A stretch of 64,000 nt of DNA from an uncultured Lachnospiraceae bacterium (GTDB taxonomy: Bacteria > Bacillota > Clostridia > Lachnospirales > Lachnospiraceae), in assembly GCA_902763335.1 (NCBI GenBank), contig CACWRR010000011.1:1-64000 (forward strand), read 5' to 3'. This document shows, one piece after another, positions 9,318 through 18,632 of the stretch. Numbering within the stretch: position 1 is the first letter of the stretch; each line of letters begins with the position of its first letter. A program made the position numbers and the translations under genes. The notes under the pieces are model-generated. The model was not told the origin of the DNA. It searched no databases and was given only the letters and a program-made list of their open reading frames with translations.

Positions 9318-10017
9318 GTCTTCCTCCAAATATTGCAAGTATTCTGAGTAACTGAAGTATAGATGCTGCTACTGCCGCAACGTAAGTAAGCGCTGCTGCC
9401 GTAAGTACCTTTCTCGTCTTACCCACTTCATCATCGGAGAGTATTCCGTTTGAAGTAAGAAGTTTTAATGCTCTTGCTGATGCATTAAATTCAACAGGAA
9501 GTGTAACTATCTGGAATATTAGTGCCAATGAAAAGCATATTATACCCGCATATATAAATGTCATTGAAGACCTGCTGTTAATCAGTAATCCCACAAATAA
9601 CAGCGGCCATGCTATCTTTGAACTGATATTTGCCACCGGAACAATTGCAGTTCTGAGACTTAACGGTACATATCCCTTTGCATGCTGTATCGCATGTCCA
9701 CATTCATGTGCCGCTACACCTATTGCTGCCACAGATGTGCTTGAATATACTGTCTCAGACAGATTCACTACCTTTGTTGACGGATTATAATGGTCAGTAA
9801 GGCTTCCTTCCACTCTCTGGACACTGACATCATATATTCCCTGACTGTTTAATATTCTCTCTGCAACCTGGGCACCTGTCATTCCACTCATGCTTCTTAC
9901 TTTTGAGTATTTATTAAATGCACTTTTTACCTTTGCCGATGCTAACATCGAAATAATCATTCCTACAATAACCATCCAGTAAGTCGGATCATAGCCGAAA
10001 TATATTACACCTAACAT
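9310..10017 (-). CDS. Membrane zinc metallopeptidase (YugP family)
   Basis: This 235-residue protein has an N-terminal hydrophobic segment, a zinc site HECGH (in AAHECGHAIQHA, about residue 103-114) and further hydrophobic segments at about 140-190 and 205-225. It matches the DUF2227/YugP-type neutral zinc peptidases found across Firmicutes, whose substrates are unknown. It lies 3 bases after fmt and overlaps rsmB, so it is translationally coupled to genes for translation initiation and rRNA modification. The active-site motif is clear; the function is not. Confidence 0.85.
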   Translation of the reverse strand: MLGVIYFGYDPTYWMVIVGMIISMLASAKVKSAFNKYSKVRSMSGMTGAQVAERILNSQGIYDVSVQRVEGSLTDHYNPSTKVVNLSETVYSSTSVAAIGVAAHECGHAIQHAKGYVPLSLRTAIVPVANISSKIAWPLLFVGLLINSRSSMTFIYAGIICFSLALIFQIVTLPVEFNASARALKLLTSNGILSDDEVGKTRKVLTAAALTYVAAVAASILQLLRILAIFGGRRD

Positions 10018-10020
10018 ATG

Positions 10021-10953
10021 TTATTCCTCCATTCCTAAAACTGCATTTTCCATCTTGTATCCGCGAAGAAAATCTTCCGTATTCATTCTTTTCTTGCCCT
10101 CAAGCTGCAATTCATTTACTGCAAGTATTCCCTCTCCTGTAGAAATCCATATCTGGTCTTTTGTAATATTAACAATCTTTCCCGGTGTCTCATTTTCACC
10201 TTCTAATACATCTGCATCCCATATTTTAAGCGTCTTTCCGTTAAGTTTTGTATAGGCACTCGGCCACGGATTGAGTCCGCGGATTAGTCTTTCTATTTCT
10301 ACTGCTTTTTTTGTAAAATCAATTTTTCCTAAATTTTTATCAAGCATTTTTGCATAATTTGATTTTGAATCATCCTGTTTTGTGTAGGTTACGGTTCCAT
10401 CCTCGACCTTTTGTAATGTTTCAAGAATAATTTTTCCGCCACATGCCGCAAGTTTATCATGGAGACTTCCTCCGGTCTCCTTTTCATCAACAGGCACAAC
10501 TTCTTTTAACATCATGTCGCCTGTATCAAGTCCTTCATCCATCTGCATTGTAGTTATTCCGGTTTCCTTTTCACCGTCTATTACAGCCCACTGTATCGGA
10601 GCTGCTCCTCTGTATTTAGGCAGAAGGGACGCATGCACATTTATACAGCCGTATTTTGGCATATGAATGATCGACGGTGGCAATATCTGTCCGAAGGCAA
10701 CCACAACTATCACATCAGCATTTATATCCCGTAAAACATTCTGAAATTCTTCATCCTTTACTTTAGCCGGCTGATACACCTCTATTCCATGATTAAGCGC
10801 AGCTGTCTTAACAGGTGTATACTGCATCTCTTTTCCTCTTCCTTTTCTCTTATCCGGCTGTGTAACAACTGCCACAACTTCATGTTTTGATTCTGTCAAT
10901 GCCTCAAGCACCGGAACTGCAAAATCCGGTGTTCCCATAAATACTACGCGCAT
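10021..10953 (-). CDS. fmt: Methionyl-tRNA formyltransferase
   Basis: Fmt formylates initiator Met-tRNA using 10-formyl-tetrahydrofolate. The 310-residue protein starts MRVVFMGTPDFAVPVLEAL, has the folate-binding and catalytic block NVHASLLPKYRGAAPIQWA, QMDEGLDTGDM, and the C-terminal tRNA-binding domain including RGLNPWPSAYT. It follows def after 35 bases; def-fmt pairing is nearly universal. folD and fhs upstream in the same operon supply the formyl-folate cofactor. Confidence 0.96.
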   Translation of the reverse strand: MRVVFMGTPDFAVPVLEALTESKHEVVAVVTQPDKRKGRGKEMQYTPVKTAALNHGIEVYQPAKVKDEEFQNVLRDINADVIVVVAFGQILPPSIIHMPKYGCINVHASLLPKYRGAAPIQWAVIDGEKETGITTMQMDEGLDTGDMMLKEVVPVDEKETGGSLHDKLAACGGKIILETLQKVEDGTVTYTKQDDSKSNYAKMLDKNLGKIDFTKKAVEIERLIRGLNPWPSAYTKLNGKTLKIWDADVLEGENETPGKIVNITKDQIWISTGEGILAVNELQLEGKKRMNTEDFLRGYKMENAVLGMEE

Positions 10954-10988
10954 CCAATCACACCTTTCTTATACTTTTAGTATATTTA

Positions 10989-11471
10989 TTATTCAGTATC
11001 TTCCTCTTCGTAATCTTCTATATTCATAAGTCCGCCCTCGACCATATCAACGTACAGTTTGCCGTCAAGGTGGTCACATTCATGGCATATTGCTCTTGCC
11101 ATAAGTTCTGTTCCCTCTACTGTATATTCTTCCATATTTTCATCAAGCGCCACTACTTTAGCATAATTCGGTCTTGTAACCTTACCAATCTTTCCCGGTA
11201 CACTTAAGCATCCTTCTCCACCTGTCTGGCTTCCGGATGTCTCTACTATCTGCGGATTAATAAGAACTACAGGCCCCTCTCCTATATCGATAACGACTAT
11301 TCTCTTCAACACGCCTACCTGTGGTGCAGCAAGGCCTACACCGTTAGCCTCATACATTGTATCGAGCATATCTTCTATAAGCTCTCTTGTCCTGTCGTTC
11401 ATTTCCTTAACTTCCCTGCATTTTTTTGTCAACACTTCGTCGCCGATTTCACGTATATTTCTTATTGCCAT
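10989..11471 (-). CDS. def: Peptide deformylase
   Basis: Def removes the N-formyl group from nascent proteins, the partner reaction to Fmt. The 160-residue protein contains the three family motifs: [10 protein letters not shown] (about 42-51), EGCLSVPG (metal-ligand Cys) and HECDHLDG (two metal-ligand His and catalytic Glu). It has a short acidic C-terminal tail. It lies between priA and fmt, 18 bases after priA. Confidence 0.96.
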   Translation of the reverse strand: MAIRNIREIGDEVLTKKCREVKEMNDRTRELIEDMLDTMYEANGVGLAAPQVGVLKRIVVIDIGEGPVVLINPQIVETSGSQTGGEGCLSVPGKIGKVTRPNYAKVVALDENMEEYTVEGTELMARAICHECDHLDGKLYVDMVEGGLMNIEDYEEEDTE

Positions 11472-11489
11472 CTTCTAATTCCTCGCTCT

Positions 11490-13745
11490 CTAATAATTAT
11501 CCATCGGCATAAAGTCAAATTGTACATTCAGCTTATGTTTGTACACAGGTACCATCTCAATGTAACGCTCTATGCCATCCTTAACCCTTACCAGATTATT
11601 ATAATCACTATGTTTAATATATATTACAAATCTGTATATATCGTTTATTTTGGCTACTGCTGCCTCAGTAGGTCCTATAACGTTAAGTCCGTCTATTTTA
11701 CTGTTTTTTATTCTGGCTGCAATATCCGACGCTGCATTTTTCCCAAACTTCTCATCCGCAGATGTAAACAATATTGCAGCAATGTTGCTTATCGGCGGAT
11801 ATCCCATCATCTTTCTGTATGATATCTCATTTTTATAAAATTCTTCATAATTCTGTCCTGCCGCAGCTACTATACTGTACTCATCCGGGCTGTATGTCTG
11901 TATGACCACTTCTCCCTCATCTTCGCCTCTTCCTGCCCTTCCCGCTGCCTGCGTAATAAGCTGGAAAGTTCTCTCCGATGCTCTGTAATCTGATGCGTAC
12001 AATGATAAATCTGCCGCTATAACACCTACCAGTGTCACTTTTGAAAAATCGTGACCTTTTACTATCATCTGGGTTCCCACAAGAATATCTGCCTCACCTT
12101 TTGAAAATGCGGATAATATCTTTTCGTGTCCGTCTTTTCCCGATGTAGTGTCTGTATCCATCCTCATCACTCTTGCCGACGGAAACATTTCTGATATTTT
12201 TTCCTGAACGCTTTCTGTTCCTATCCCGAATCTTCCCAGATATTTTGAACCACATTCCGGACATTTTTCGGGTTTATCTATAGTGTATCCGCAGTAATGG
12301 CATTTCATATACTCCCTGCCACTATATTTATGATATGTAAGGGAAACATCGCAATGCGGACATTTTAGCGGTTTTCCACAGGAACGGCATGACACGAATC
12401 CCGCATACCCCCGCCTGTTTACAAACAGTATGCTCTGCTGCCCTTTTGCCAGTCTGTCCTTTATAAGTTCTGTAAGTGTCCGGCTAAATATGCTTCTGTT
12501 CCCTGCCTCAAGTTCCTGCCTCAGGTCAACGACCTGAACTCTTGGAAGTTTTCTTCCGCTTACTCTTTTCTCCATCACATGGAGCATATATTCATTGGTC
12601 TGCGCCCTGTAATATGACTCCGTGGACGGTGTGGCTGAACCTAATATGACTGTGGCATCATTTAATCCGGCCCTCATTATGGCAGTTTCCCTTGCATGAT
12701 ACTTTGGAACCGTTTCACTCTTATATGCACCGTCATGTTCCTCATCGATTATTATCATTCCCAAATTCTCAAATGGAGTAAATAAGGCTGACCTCGGACC
12801 TATCATCACATCGATTCCACCGTTTTTTGCCCGCTTAAACTGGTCATACCTTTCACCTGCCGACATTCTTGAGTTGATTATAGATACTCTGTCACCAAAT
12901 CTGCCATAAAACCTTGAGACATTCTGAAATGTAAGCGAGATTTCAGGTATAAGCATAATCACCTGCTTTCCCTTTTTTAAAACCTCCTCTATGCATTTCA
13001 TATACACCTCGGTTTTTCCGCTTCCCGTCACTCCAAATATGAGATGAACCCTTTTTCCATCACTTTTATTCATCTCACCTGTTATGTCAGAAACAATCCT
13101 GTTCTGATACTCATTTAACGTGTGCTCTTTCACTCCATTTTTCATAAGCGACTGCTCGTGTATGGGATTTCTGTACACCGTATCGTATCTGATGTCCACT
13201 ATTTTCATCTCTTTAAGTGCCGCTATTACAGATTTTGATATTCCCATCTCACCCGTAATCACTTTTTCCGAGATGATATTTTCCATGACGAGTCTGTTGA
13301 GCAGCTTTACTCTTGATGCCATTCTCTTATCAGAGGAAAACTTATCTATGGCAGTCTTCGCTTCCTCAATGCTGCATGCTAACTCCACATATCCGTTTCT
13401 GACCTCGCGTATCTTCCGGCTTACCGGTATAACGGTTTTCAATGCCCGGTTCATGGTAGAGCCGTAGTTTTCCTTTATCCATGCCGCCACCTCTATAAGT
13501 TGTGACTCGATTGGAATACTGTCAGGAACAATGCGGCATAGTGGTTTTATTTTTGATTCATCATATTCTGCCCTGTCCGTAATCTCCACAACATATGCAT
13601 TAATGACTCTGTTGCCCTTTCCAAACGGTACTTCTACCTGTGTTCCCGGATGAATACTCTCACTCAGTTCTTCAGGAATACTATACTGAAATACTTTATC
13701 TAATTTTTCATGTGTAATGTCTACAATGACATTTGCATATTTCAC
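11490..13745 (-). CDS. priA: Primosomal replication restart helicase PriA
   Basis: PriA recognises stalled forks and reloads the replisome. From GTG 13745 (GGGAG upstream, 2 bases after the folD stop) it has 751 residues. The N-terminal DNA-binding domain begins VKYANVIVDITHEK. The helicase core contains Walker A GVTGSGKTEVY and the DEEH box. A zinc module has four CxxC pairs between about residues 465 and 505, followed by QAAGRAGRG of motif VI. An in-frame GTG six codons upstream lies within folD and would hide the ribosome binding site. Confidence 0.96.
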   Translation of the reverse strand: MKYANVIVDITHEKLDKVFQYSIPEELSESIHPGTQVEVPFGKGNRVINAYVVEITDRAEYDESKIKPLCRIVPDSIPIESQLIEVAAWIKENYGSTMNRALKTVIPVSRKIREVRNGYVELACSIEEAKTAIDKFSSDKRMASRVKLLNRLVMENIISEKVITGEMGISKSVIAALKEMKIVDIRYDTVYRNPIHEQSLMKNGVKEHTLNEYQNRIVSDITGEMNKSDGKRVHLIFGVTGSGKTEVYMKCIEEVLKKGKQVIMLIPEISLTFQNVSRFYGRFGDRVSIINSRMSAGERYDQFKRAKNGGIDVMIGPRSALFTPFENLGMIIIDEEHDGAYKSETVPKYHARETAIMRAGLNDATVILGSATPSTESYYRAQTNEYMLHVMEKRVSGRKLPRVQVVDLRQELEAGNRSIFSRTLTELIKDRLAKGQQSILFVNRRGYAGFVSCRSCGKPLKCPHCDVSLTYHKYSGREYMKCHYCGYTIDKPEKCPECGSKYLGRFGIGTESVQEKISEMFPSARVMRMDTDTTSGKDGHEKILSAFSKGEADILVGTQMIVKGHDFSKVTLVGVIAADLSLYASDYRASERTFQLITQAAGRAGRGEDEGEVVIQTYSPDEYSIVAAAGQNYEEFYKNEISYRKMMGYPPISNIAAILFTSADEKFGKNAASDIAARIKNSKIDGLNVIGPTEAAVAKINDIYRFVIYIKHSDYNNLVRVKDGIERYIEMVPVYKHKLNVQFDFMPMDNY

Positions 13746-13747
13746 TT

Positions 13748-14590
13748 TTATTCTCCCTGGCACCCGTTAACACAGTTATACATAAGCATTGCAATAGTCA
13801 TAGGACCTACTCCGCCCGGAACAGGTGTTATTGCCGATGCCTTAGGTTCAACAGACTCAAAGTCCACATCTCCGCAAAGCTTATTATTTTCATTTCTGTG
13901 GATTCCCACATCTATAACTACGGCACCCTCTTTTACATAATCAGCCGTTATGAACTTCGGTTTTCCGACAGCAGCTACAAGAATATCTGCTCTCTTAGTT
14001 ACCTCTTTAAGATTTTTTGTTCTTGAATGTGCCACAGTAACAGTACCGTTCTCACGAAGTAAAAGCATTGCCATAGGCTTTCCTACTATATTGCTTCTTC
14101 CGACAACAACACATTCCTTTCCTTCTATCTCTATATTACTTCTCTTTAAAAGCTGTATTATTCCGGCAGGTGTGCATGAGACAAAGCCTTTCTTCCCAAT
14201 GGATAATGCACCCACACTCATAGGATTGAATCCGTCAACGTCCTTCTTACTGTCTATCGTCTCGATAACCTTATCTTCATTTATGTGAGAAGGAAGCGGA
14301 AGCTGGACAAGAATACCGTTTACATCATCCCTGTTATTCAGCTCTTCGATTATAGAAAGCAGCTTTTCTTCTGTTGTCTCTTCCGGAAGTTCATATGCAA
14401 GGGATTTGATTCCTATATACTCACATGCCTTTTTCTTGTTTCCAACATATACTGATGAAGCCGGATCATTTCCTACCTGTATTACAGCCAGTGTAATCTC
14501 TTTTCCATCTGCCTTGAGTTCACTTACCTGCTTTTTTAATTCATCTTTTATTTCAGCCGAAATCTTTTTTCCATCAATTAATTGTGCCAT
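13748..14590 (-). CDS. folD: Methylenetetrahydrofolate dehydrogenase/cyclohydrolase
   Basis: FolD oxidises 5,10-methylene-THF to methenyl-THF and hydrolyses it to 10-formyl-THF. The 280-residue protein has the active-site region [13 protein letters not shown] (catalytic Lys), QLPLPSHI, the dinucleotide-binding segment [13 protein letters not shown] and the C-terminal [10 protein letters not shown]. It sits between murE and priA. With fhs in the same operon it forms a C1-folate pair feeding Fmt and purine synthesis, or acetogenesis if the organism does that. Confidence 0.96.
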   Translation of the reverse strand: MAQLIDGKKISAEIKDELKKQVSELKADGKEITLAVIQVGNDPASSVYVGNKKKACEYIGIKSLAYELPEETTEEKLLSIIEELNNRDDVNGILVQLPLPSHINEDKVIETIDSKKDVDGFNPMSVGALSIGKKGFVSCTPAGIIQLLKRSNIEIEGKECVVVGRSNIVGKPMAMLLLRENGTVTVAHSRTKNLKEVTKRADILVAAVGKPKFITADYVKEGAVVIDVGIHRNENNKLCGDVDFESVEPKASAITPVPGGVGPMTIAMLMYNCVNGCQGE

Positions 14591-14608
14591 ACTAATGTCT
14601 ACTCCAAT

Positions 14609-16081
14609 CTATTGTTCATTCCAATTTATTTCTTTTAATATTTCCTTAATTATCACACGCTCATCAAAAGGATGTCTCTCACCGTTTATTTCCTGATAAT
14701 CCTCATGACCTTTACCGCATAAAAGAATAATGTCACCGTCTTTTGCATTTTCTATACAATATTTTATAGCTTCTTTTCTGTCAGGGATAACGACATATTC
14801 ACCGTCGGTCTTACTCATTCCCACTTTTATATCCGCTATAATGTCCATGACATCTTCAAATCTGGAGTTATCAGCCGTAATTACGGATAAATCCGCATAT
14901 TTTCCTGATATTTCTCCCATCTCATATCTTCTTAACTTTGAGCGGTTGCCTCCGCATCCGAACAGACACACTATTCTTCCCGGCTCATAATCACGTATGG
15001 TTGTCAGCAGACTTTCAAGACTCATTGCGTTGTGTGCATAATCTATGAGAAGATGGAATCTGTCTGATATTTTAACCGGCTCAACACGGCCTCTGACTGC
15101 AACTTTTAAAAGTCCTTCAGCTACAGCCTTCTCATCAGCTCCCAGTCTCTTTGCAAGGCAAATGGCAGCCATGGCATTGTATGCTGAAAATTTACCCGGC
15201 GTATTTACTCTTACATTTTCTTCTATAACTCCATGCAGGTCAAATTCCACACCAATAAATCCCGGAAGCACAAGATATTTCACATTTTCTGCCCTGAGAT
15301 CCGCATCTTTGTCAAATCCGTATGTCTCCACATCACATGTTGCATCCTTTGTCATATCTTCCACATGTTCATCATCAATGTTGAAAATGCCGTGTCTGCA
15401 CTGTTTAAACAACAGACTCTTGCAGTGTATATACTCTGCCATATCCTTATGCTCATTCTCACCGATGTGATCCGGTGAAAGGTTTGTAAATATGCCATAG
15501 TCAAATTCTATACCTGCTGTTCTGTTAAGTTTTAAAGCCTGTGATGACACTTCCATAACTACTATATCACATCCCATGTCAGCCATCTGTCTGAAATATG
15601 ACTGAATATCGTATGACTCCGGTGTTGTATTGTGGGTCTGTATATATTTATCCCCCATAAACACACCTATGGTTCCGATTATTCCGACATTTTTGCCGGC
15701 ACCTTCAAGAATGGATTTAATCATAAATGTAGTAGTCGTTTTACCTTTAGTACCTGTTATACCGACAACTGTCAGCTCATTCTGCGGATATCCGAAAAGT
15801 GCTGCTGCCATATATGCAAGCCCTATTCTTGTGTCTTTTAACTTAACATATGTGATACCCGGTATCATATCCACATCATGCTCCACTATTATAACCTTTG
15901 TGCCGTTTTTCACCGCACTTTCTATATAATCATGGCCGTCTGCCTGTGCGCCCGTAAGACACACAAAAGCTGTTTTATCAGTTGCCTTTCTGGAGTCATA
16001 TACCACATCATCCACTTCTGCATTAACATTTCCTGCAAGCACTGCATACTCAAGTTTCTCAAGTAATTTTTCAAGTGTCAT
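14609..16081 (-). CDS. murE: UDP-MurNAc-L-Ala-D-Glu--diaminopimelate ligase
   Basis: MurE adds the third residue of the peptidoglycan stem. From ATG 16081 (GGAGG 8 bases upstream) it has 490 residues, with P-loop GITGTKGKTTTT, NTTPESYDI, LIDYAHN and the substrate-recognition motif DNSR. DAP-adding enzymes usually read DNPR, with the Arg contacting diaminopimelate; here Arg is kept and Pro is Ser. The gene lies 20 bases downstream of dapF, which makes meso-diaminopimelate, so I call it DAP-specific. GTG 16087 is too close to the ribosome binding site to be the start. Confidence 0.93.
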   Translation of the reverse strand: MTLEKLLEKLEYAVLAGNVNAEVDDVVYDSRKATDKTAFVCLTGAQADGHDYIESAVKNGTKVIIVEHDVDMIPGITYVKLKDTRIGLAYMAAALFGYPQNELTVVGITGTKGKTTTTFMIKSILEGAGKNVGIIGTIGVFMGDKYIQTHNTTPESYDIQSYFRQMADMGCDIVVMEVSSQALKLNRTAGIEFDYGIFTNLSPDHIGENEHKDMAEYIHCKSLLFKQCRHGIFNIDDEHVEDMTKDATCDVETYGFDKDADLRAENVKYLVLPGFIGVEFDLHGVIEENVRVNTPGKFSAYNAMAAICLAKRLGADEKAVAEGLLKVAVRGRVEPVKISDRFHLLIDYAHNAMSLESLLTTIRDYEPGRIVCLFGCGGNRSKLRRYEMGEISGKYADLSVITADNSRFEDVMDIIADIKVGMSKTDGEYVVIPDRKEAIKYCIENAKDGDIILLCGKGHEDYQEINGERHPFDERVIIKEILKEINWNEQ

Positions 16082-16101
16082 AATCACAGCCTCCGTTCCT
16101 G

Positions 16102-16944
16102 TTAAATCTCTATCTCACCATCAAATACATTTGTAGCCGTTCCGCGCATTATTACTCTGCCGTCGCTTAAATAAGTATCTTTAAGCTGTCCGCCTCTTAT
16201 ATTTATGTTGATTTCCTCATCGCGTTTACAATATCCGTTTAAAACCGCTGCTACTGTTACCGCACATGTTCCGGTTCCGCACGACATCGTCTCGCCCGAG
16301 CCTCTCTCCCACACTCTCATCTTTATGTTGTGTGAATCTGTAACTTCAACAAATTCTGTATTTATCTGCTCCGGAAACAGCTTATGATGTTCAAATAATG
16401 GTCCGATTTTCTCAAGATTAATATTGTCAATGTCCTTTGTAAATATTACCGCATGAGGATTTCCCATTGATACACATGTTATCTCGTATTCTTTACCGTC
16501 AACGTCTATTTTGCGTTTTACAAAGTCATCTCCGTCATCATCTACCGGAATTTCTCTCGGTTTAAGGATTGCCATACCCATATCAACTGCCACATATGTA
16601 ACCTCACCATTTTCAACTGTAAGGTCAAGAGTCTTTATTCCGCTCTTTGTCTCAATGGTTATTTTGTCGCTGTCAACGAGACCGTGTTCATATGAATACT
16701 TTGCAACACATCTTATTCCGTTTCCGCACATCATTCCCTCAGAACCATCGGCATTATACATTGCCATTCTCACATCTGCCACCTCGGAAGGACATATAAG
16801 TATAAGTCCGTCCGAGCCGATTCCAAAATGTCTGTCGCTCACTTTTATCGCAAGCTCATTCGGGTTATCTATTTTCTGCTTAAAACAGTTTACATATACA
16901 TAATCATTTCCTGTTCCGTGCATCTTTGTAAACTTTAATTTCAT
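16102..16944 (-). CDS. dapF: Diaminopimelate epimerase
   Basis: DapF converts LL- to meso-diaminopimelate for lysine and peptidoglycan synthesis. The 280-residue protein starts MKLKFTKMHGTGNDYVYV and carries both catalytic cysteines: MMCGNGIRC (about residue 72-80) and MSCGTGTCA (about 217-225). It lies between fhs and murE, placing the DAP supply next to the DAP ligase. This argues that the wall is of the meso-DAP type. Confidence 0.96.
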   Translation of the reverse strand: MKLKFTKMHGTGNDYVYVNCFKQKIDNPNELAIKVSDRHFGIGSDGLILICPSEVADVRMAMYNADGSEGMMCGNGIRCVAKYSYEHGLVDSDKITIETKSGIKTLDLTVENGEVTYVAVDMGMAILKPREIPVDDDGDDFVKRKIDVDGKEYEITCVSMGNPHAVIFTKDIDNINLEKIGPLFEHHKLFPEQINTEFVEVTDSHNIKMRVWERGSGETMSCGTGTCAVTVAAVLNGYCKRDEEININIRGGQLKDTYLSDGRVIMRGTATNVFDGEIEI

Positions 16945-16961
16945 ATTCTGCTTTACCTTTC

Positions 16962-18632
16962 TTAGAATAATCCTGTAATATTACCGTTCTTATCAACATC
17001 TATATTATATGCGGCAGGTTTCTTTGGCAGTCCCGGCATAGTCATTATTGCACCTGTTACTACTACTACGAATCCTGCTCCTGCTGATACATATACTTCT
17101 CTTACATTTATATCAAAGCCTTCCGGTCTTCCAAGCTTCTTCTGGTCATCTGAAAGTGAATACTGTGTCTTTGCCATACATACAGGCAGATTTCCAAATC
17201 CCATATCAGTAATCTTTGCAAGTGCCTTCTCTGCTGCCGGAGAATATTTTACACCGTCTGCTCCGTATATCTTTGTTGCTATAGTATTTATCTTATCTTT
17301 GAGTGGCATATCGTCCGGATAAATCGGTGCATAATTGCTCTCTTTTTTATCCAGTGTCTCCAATACTTTTTCTGCTAAAGCTTTTCCGCCTTCGCCACCT
17401 TTTTCCCATACTTCTGCAAGTGCAAAATCACAATTTCTCTCTTCGCAGAAGTTTCTGACATAATCTATCTCATTTTCAGTATCTGTCACAAAAGAATTAA
17501 GCGTAACTACTACCGGCACTCCGAAAAGCTGAAGATTCTCTATATGTTTCTCAAGGTTTACAATTCCTTTTTTGAGTGCTTCCATATTCTCTGTGTTTAA
17601 TTCTGCCTTTGGAACTCCACCATTGTATTTTAATGCTCTTATCGTTGCCACTAAAACTACTGCATCAGGTTTTAAACCTGCCATACGGCATTTTATATCA
17701 AGGAACTTCTCTGCTCCAAGGTCTGCTCCGAATCCTGCCTCAGTGATAACATAATCAGCCATCTTAAGTGCAGTCTTAGTTGCCCTTACTGAGTTACATC
17801 CGTGTGCAATATTCGCAAAAGGACCACCGTGTACAAGTGCAGGTGTGTGTTCAAGTGTCTGAATCAGATTTGGTTTAATTGCATCCTTTAATAATGCTGC
17901 CATAGAACCGACTGCGTTAAGTTCTCCTGCCGTTACAGGTTCACCATCCACATTATATGCAACGATTATTCTTGAAAGTCTCTTCTTTAAGTCTTCCATA
18001 TCATCTGCAAGGCAGAGGATTGCCATTATCTCTGATGCAACAGTGATTACAAAATGGTCTTCTCTTACATATCCGTCCATCTTTGAACCGAGTCCCACAA
18101 CAATATTTCTAAGGACTCTGTCATTCATATCCTCGCATCGCTTCCATACTATCTGTCTCGTATCAATTCTGAGTTCATTTCCCTGCTGGATATGATTGTC
18201 AAGAAGTGCTGCCAAAAGGTTATTTGCTGATGTTATGGCATGAAAATCTCCCGTAAAATGAAGATTTAAATCCTCCATCGGAACAACCTGTGCGTATCCG
18301 CCACCTGCTGCTCCTCCCTTTATACCGAAACATGGCCCGAGGGACGGCTCTCTTAAAGCTATCACTGCTTTTTTATTAAGTTTTCCAAATGCCTGTCCGA
18401 GTCCGACTGTTATAGTTGTCTTTCCCTCTCCTGCCGGTGTAGGATTTATGGCTGTAACAAGTATAAGCTTACCGTCCTTATTATCCTTTATGCTCTCATA
18501 ATACTCATCAGATATCTTTGCCTTGTACTTTCCGTAAAGTTCAAGATCATCCTCCTTAATACCTGCCTTTGCTGCTACTTCCTTAATCGGAAGCATCACT
18601 GCCTCCTGTGCGATTTCAATATCTGTCTTCAT
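16962..18632 (-). CDS. fhs: Formate--tetrahydrofolate ligase
   Basis: Fhs makes 10-formyl-THF from formate, THF and ATP. The 556-residue protein has the nucleotide loop [15 protein letters not shown] and family blocks such as [23 protein letters not shown] and a [15 protein letters not shown] block. It overlaps the ftsK stop by 4 bases (ATGA). With folD four genes on it provides formyl-folate. It is common in acetogens and purine fermenters but also general in clostridia, so no metabolic type follows from it alone. Confidence 0.96.
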   Translation of the reverse strand: MKTDIEIAQEAVMLPIKEVAAKAGIKEDDLELYGKYKAKISDEYYESIKDNKDGKLILVTAINPTPAGEGKTTITVGLGQAFGKLNKKAVIALREPSLGPCFGIKGGAAGGGYAQVVPMEDLNLHFTGDFHAITSANNLLAALLDNHIQQGNELRIDTRQIVWKRCEDMNDRVLRNIVVGLGSKMDGYVREDHFVITVASEIMAILCLADDMEDLKKRLSRIIVAYNVDGEPVTAGELNAVGSMAALLKDAIKPNLIQTLEHTPALVHGGPFANIAHGCNSVRATKTALKMADYVITEAGFGADLGAEKFLDIKCRMAGLKPDAVVLVATIRALKYNGGVPKAELNTENMEALKKGIVNLEKHIENLQLFGVPVVVTLNSFVTDTENEIDYVRNFCEERNCDFALAEVWEKGGEGGKALAEKVLETLDKKESNYAPIYPDDMPLKDKINTIATKIYGADGVKYSPAAEKALAKITDMGFGNLPVCMAKTQYSLSDDQKKLGRPEGFDINVREVYVSAGAGFVVVVTGAIMTMPGLPKKPAAYNIDVDKNGNITGLF

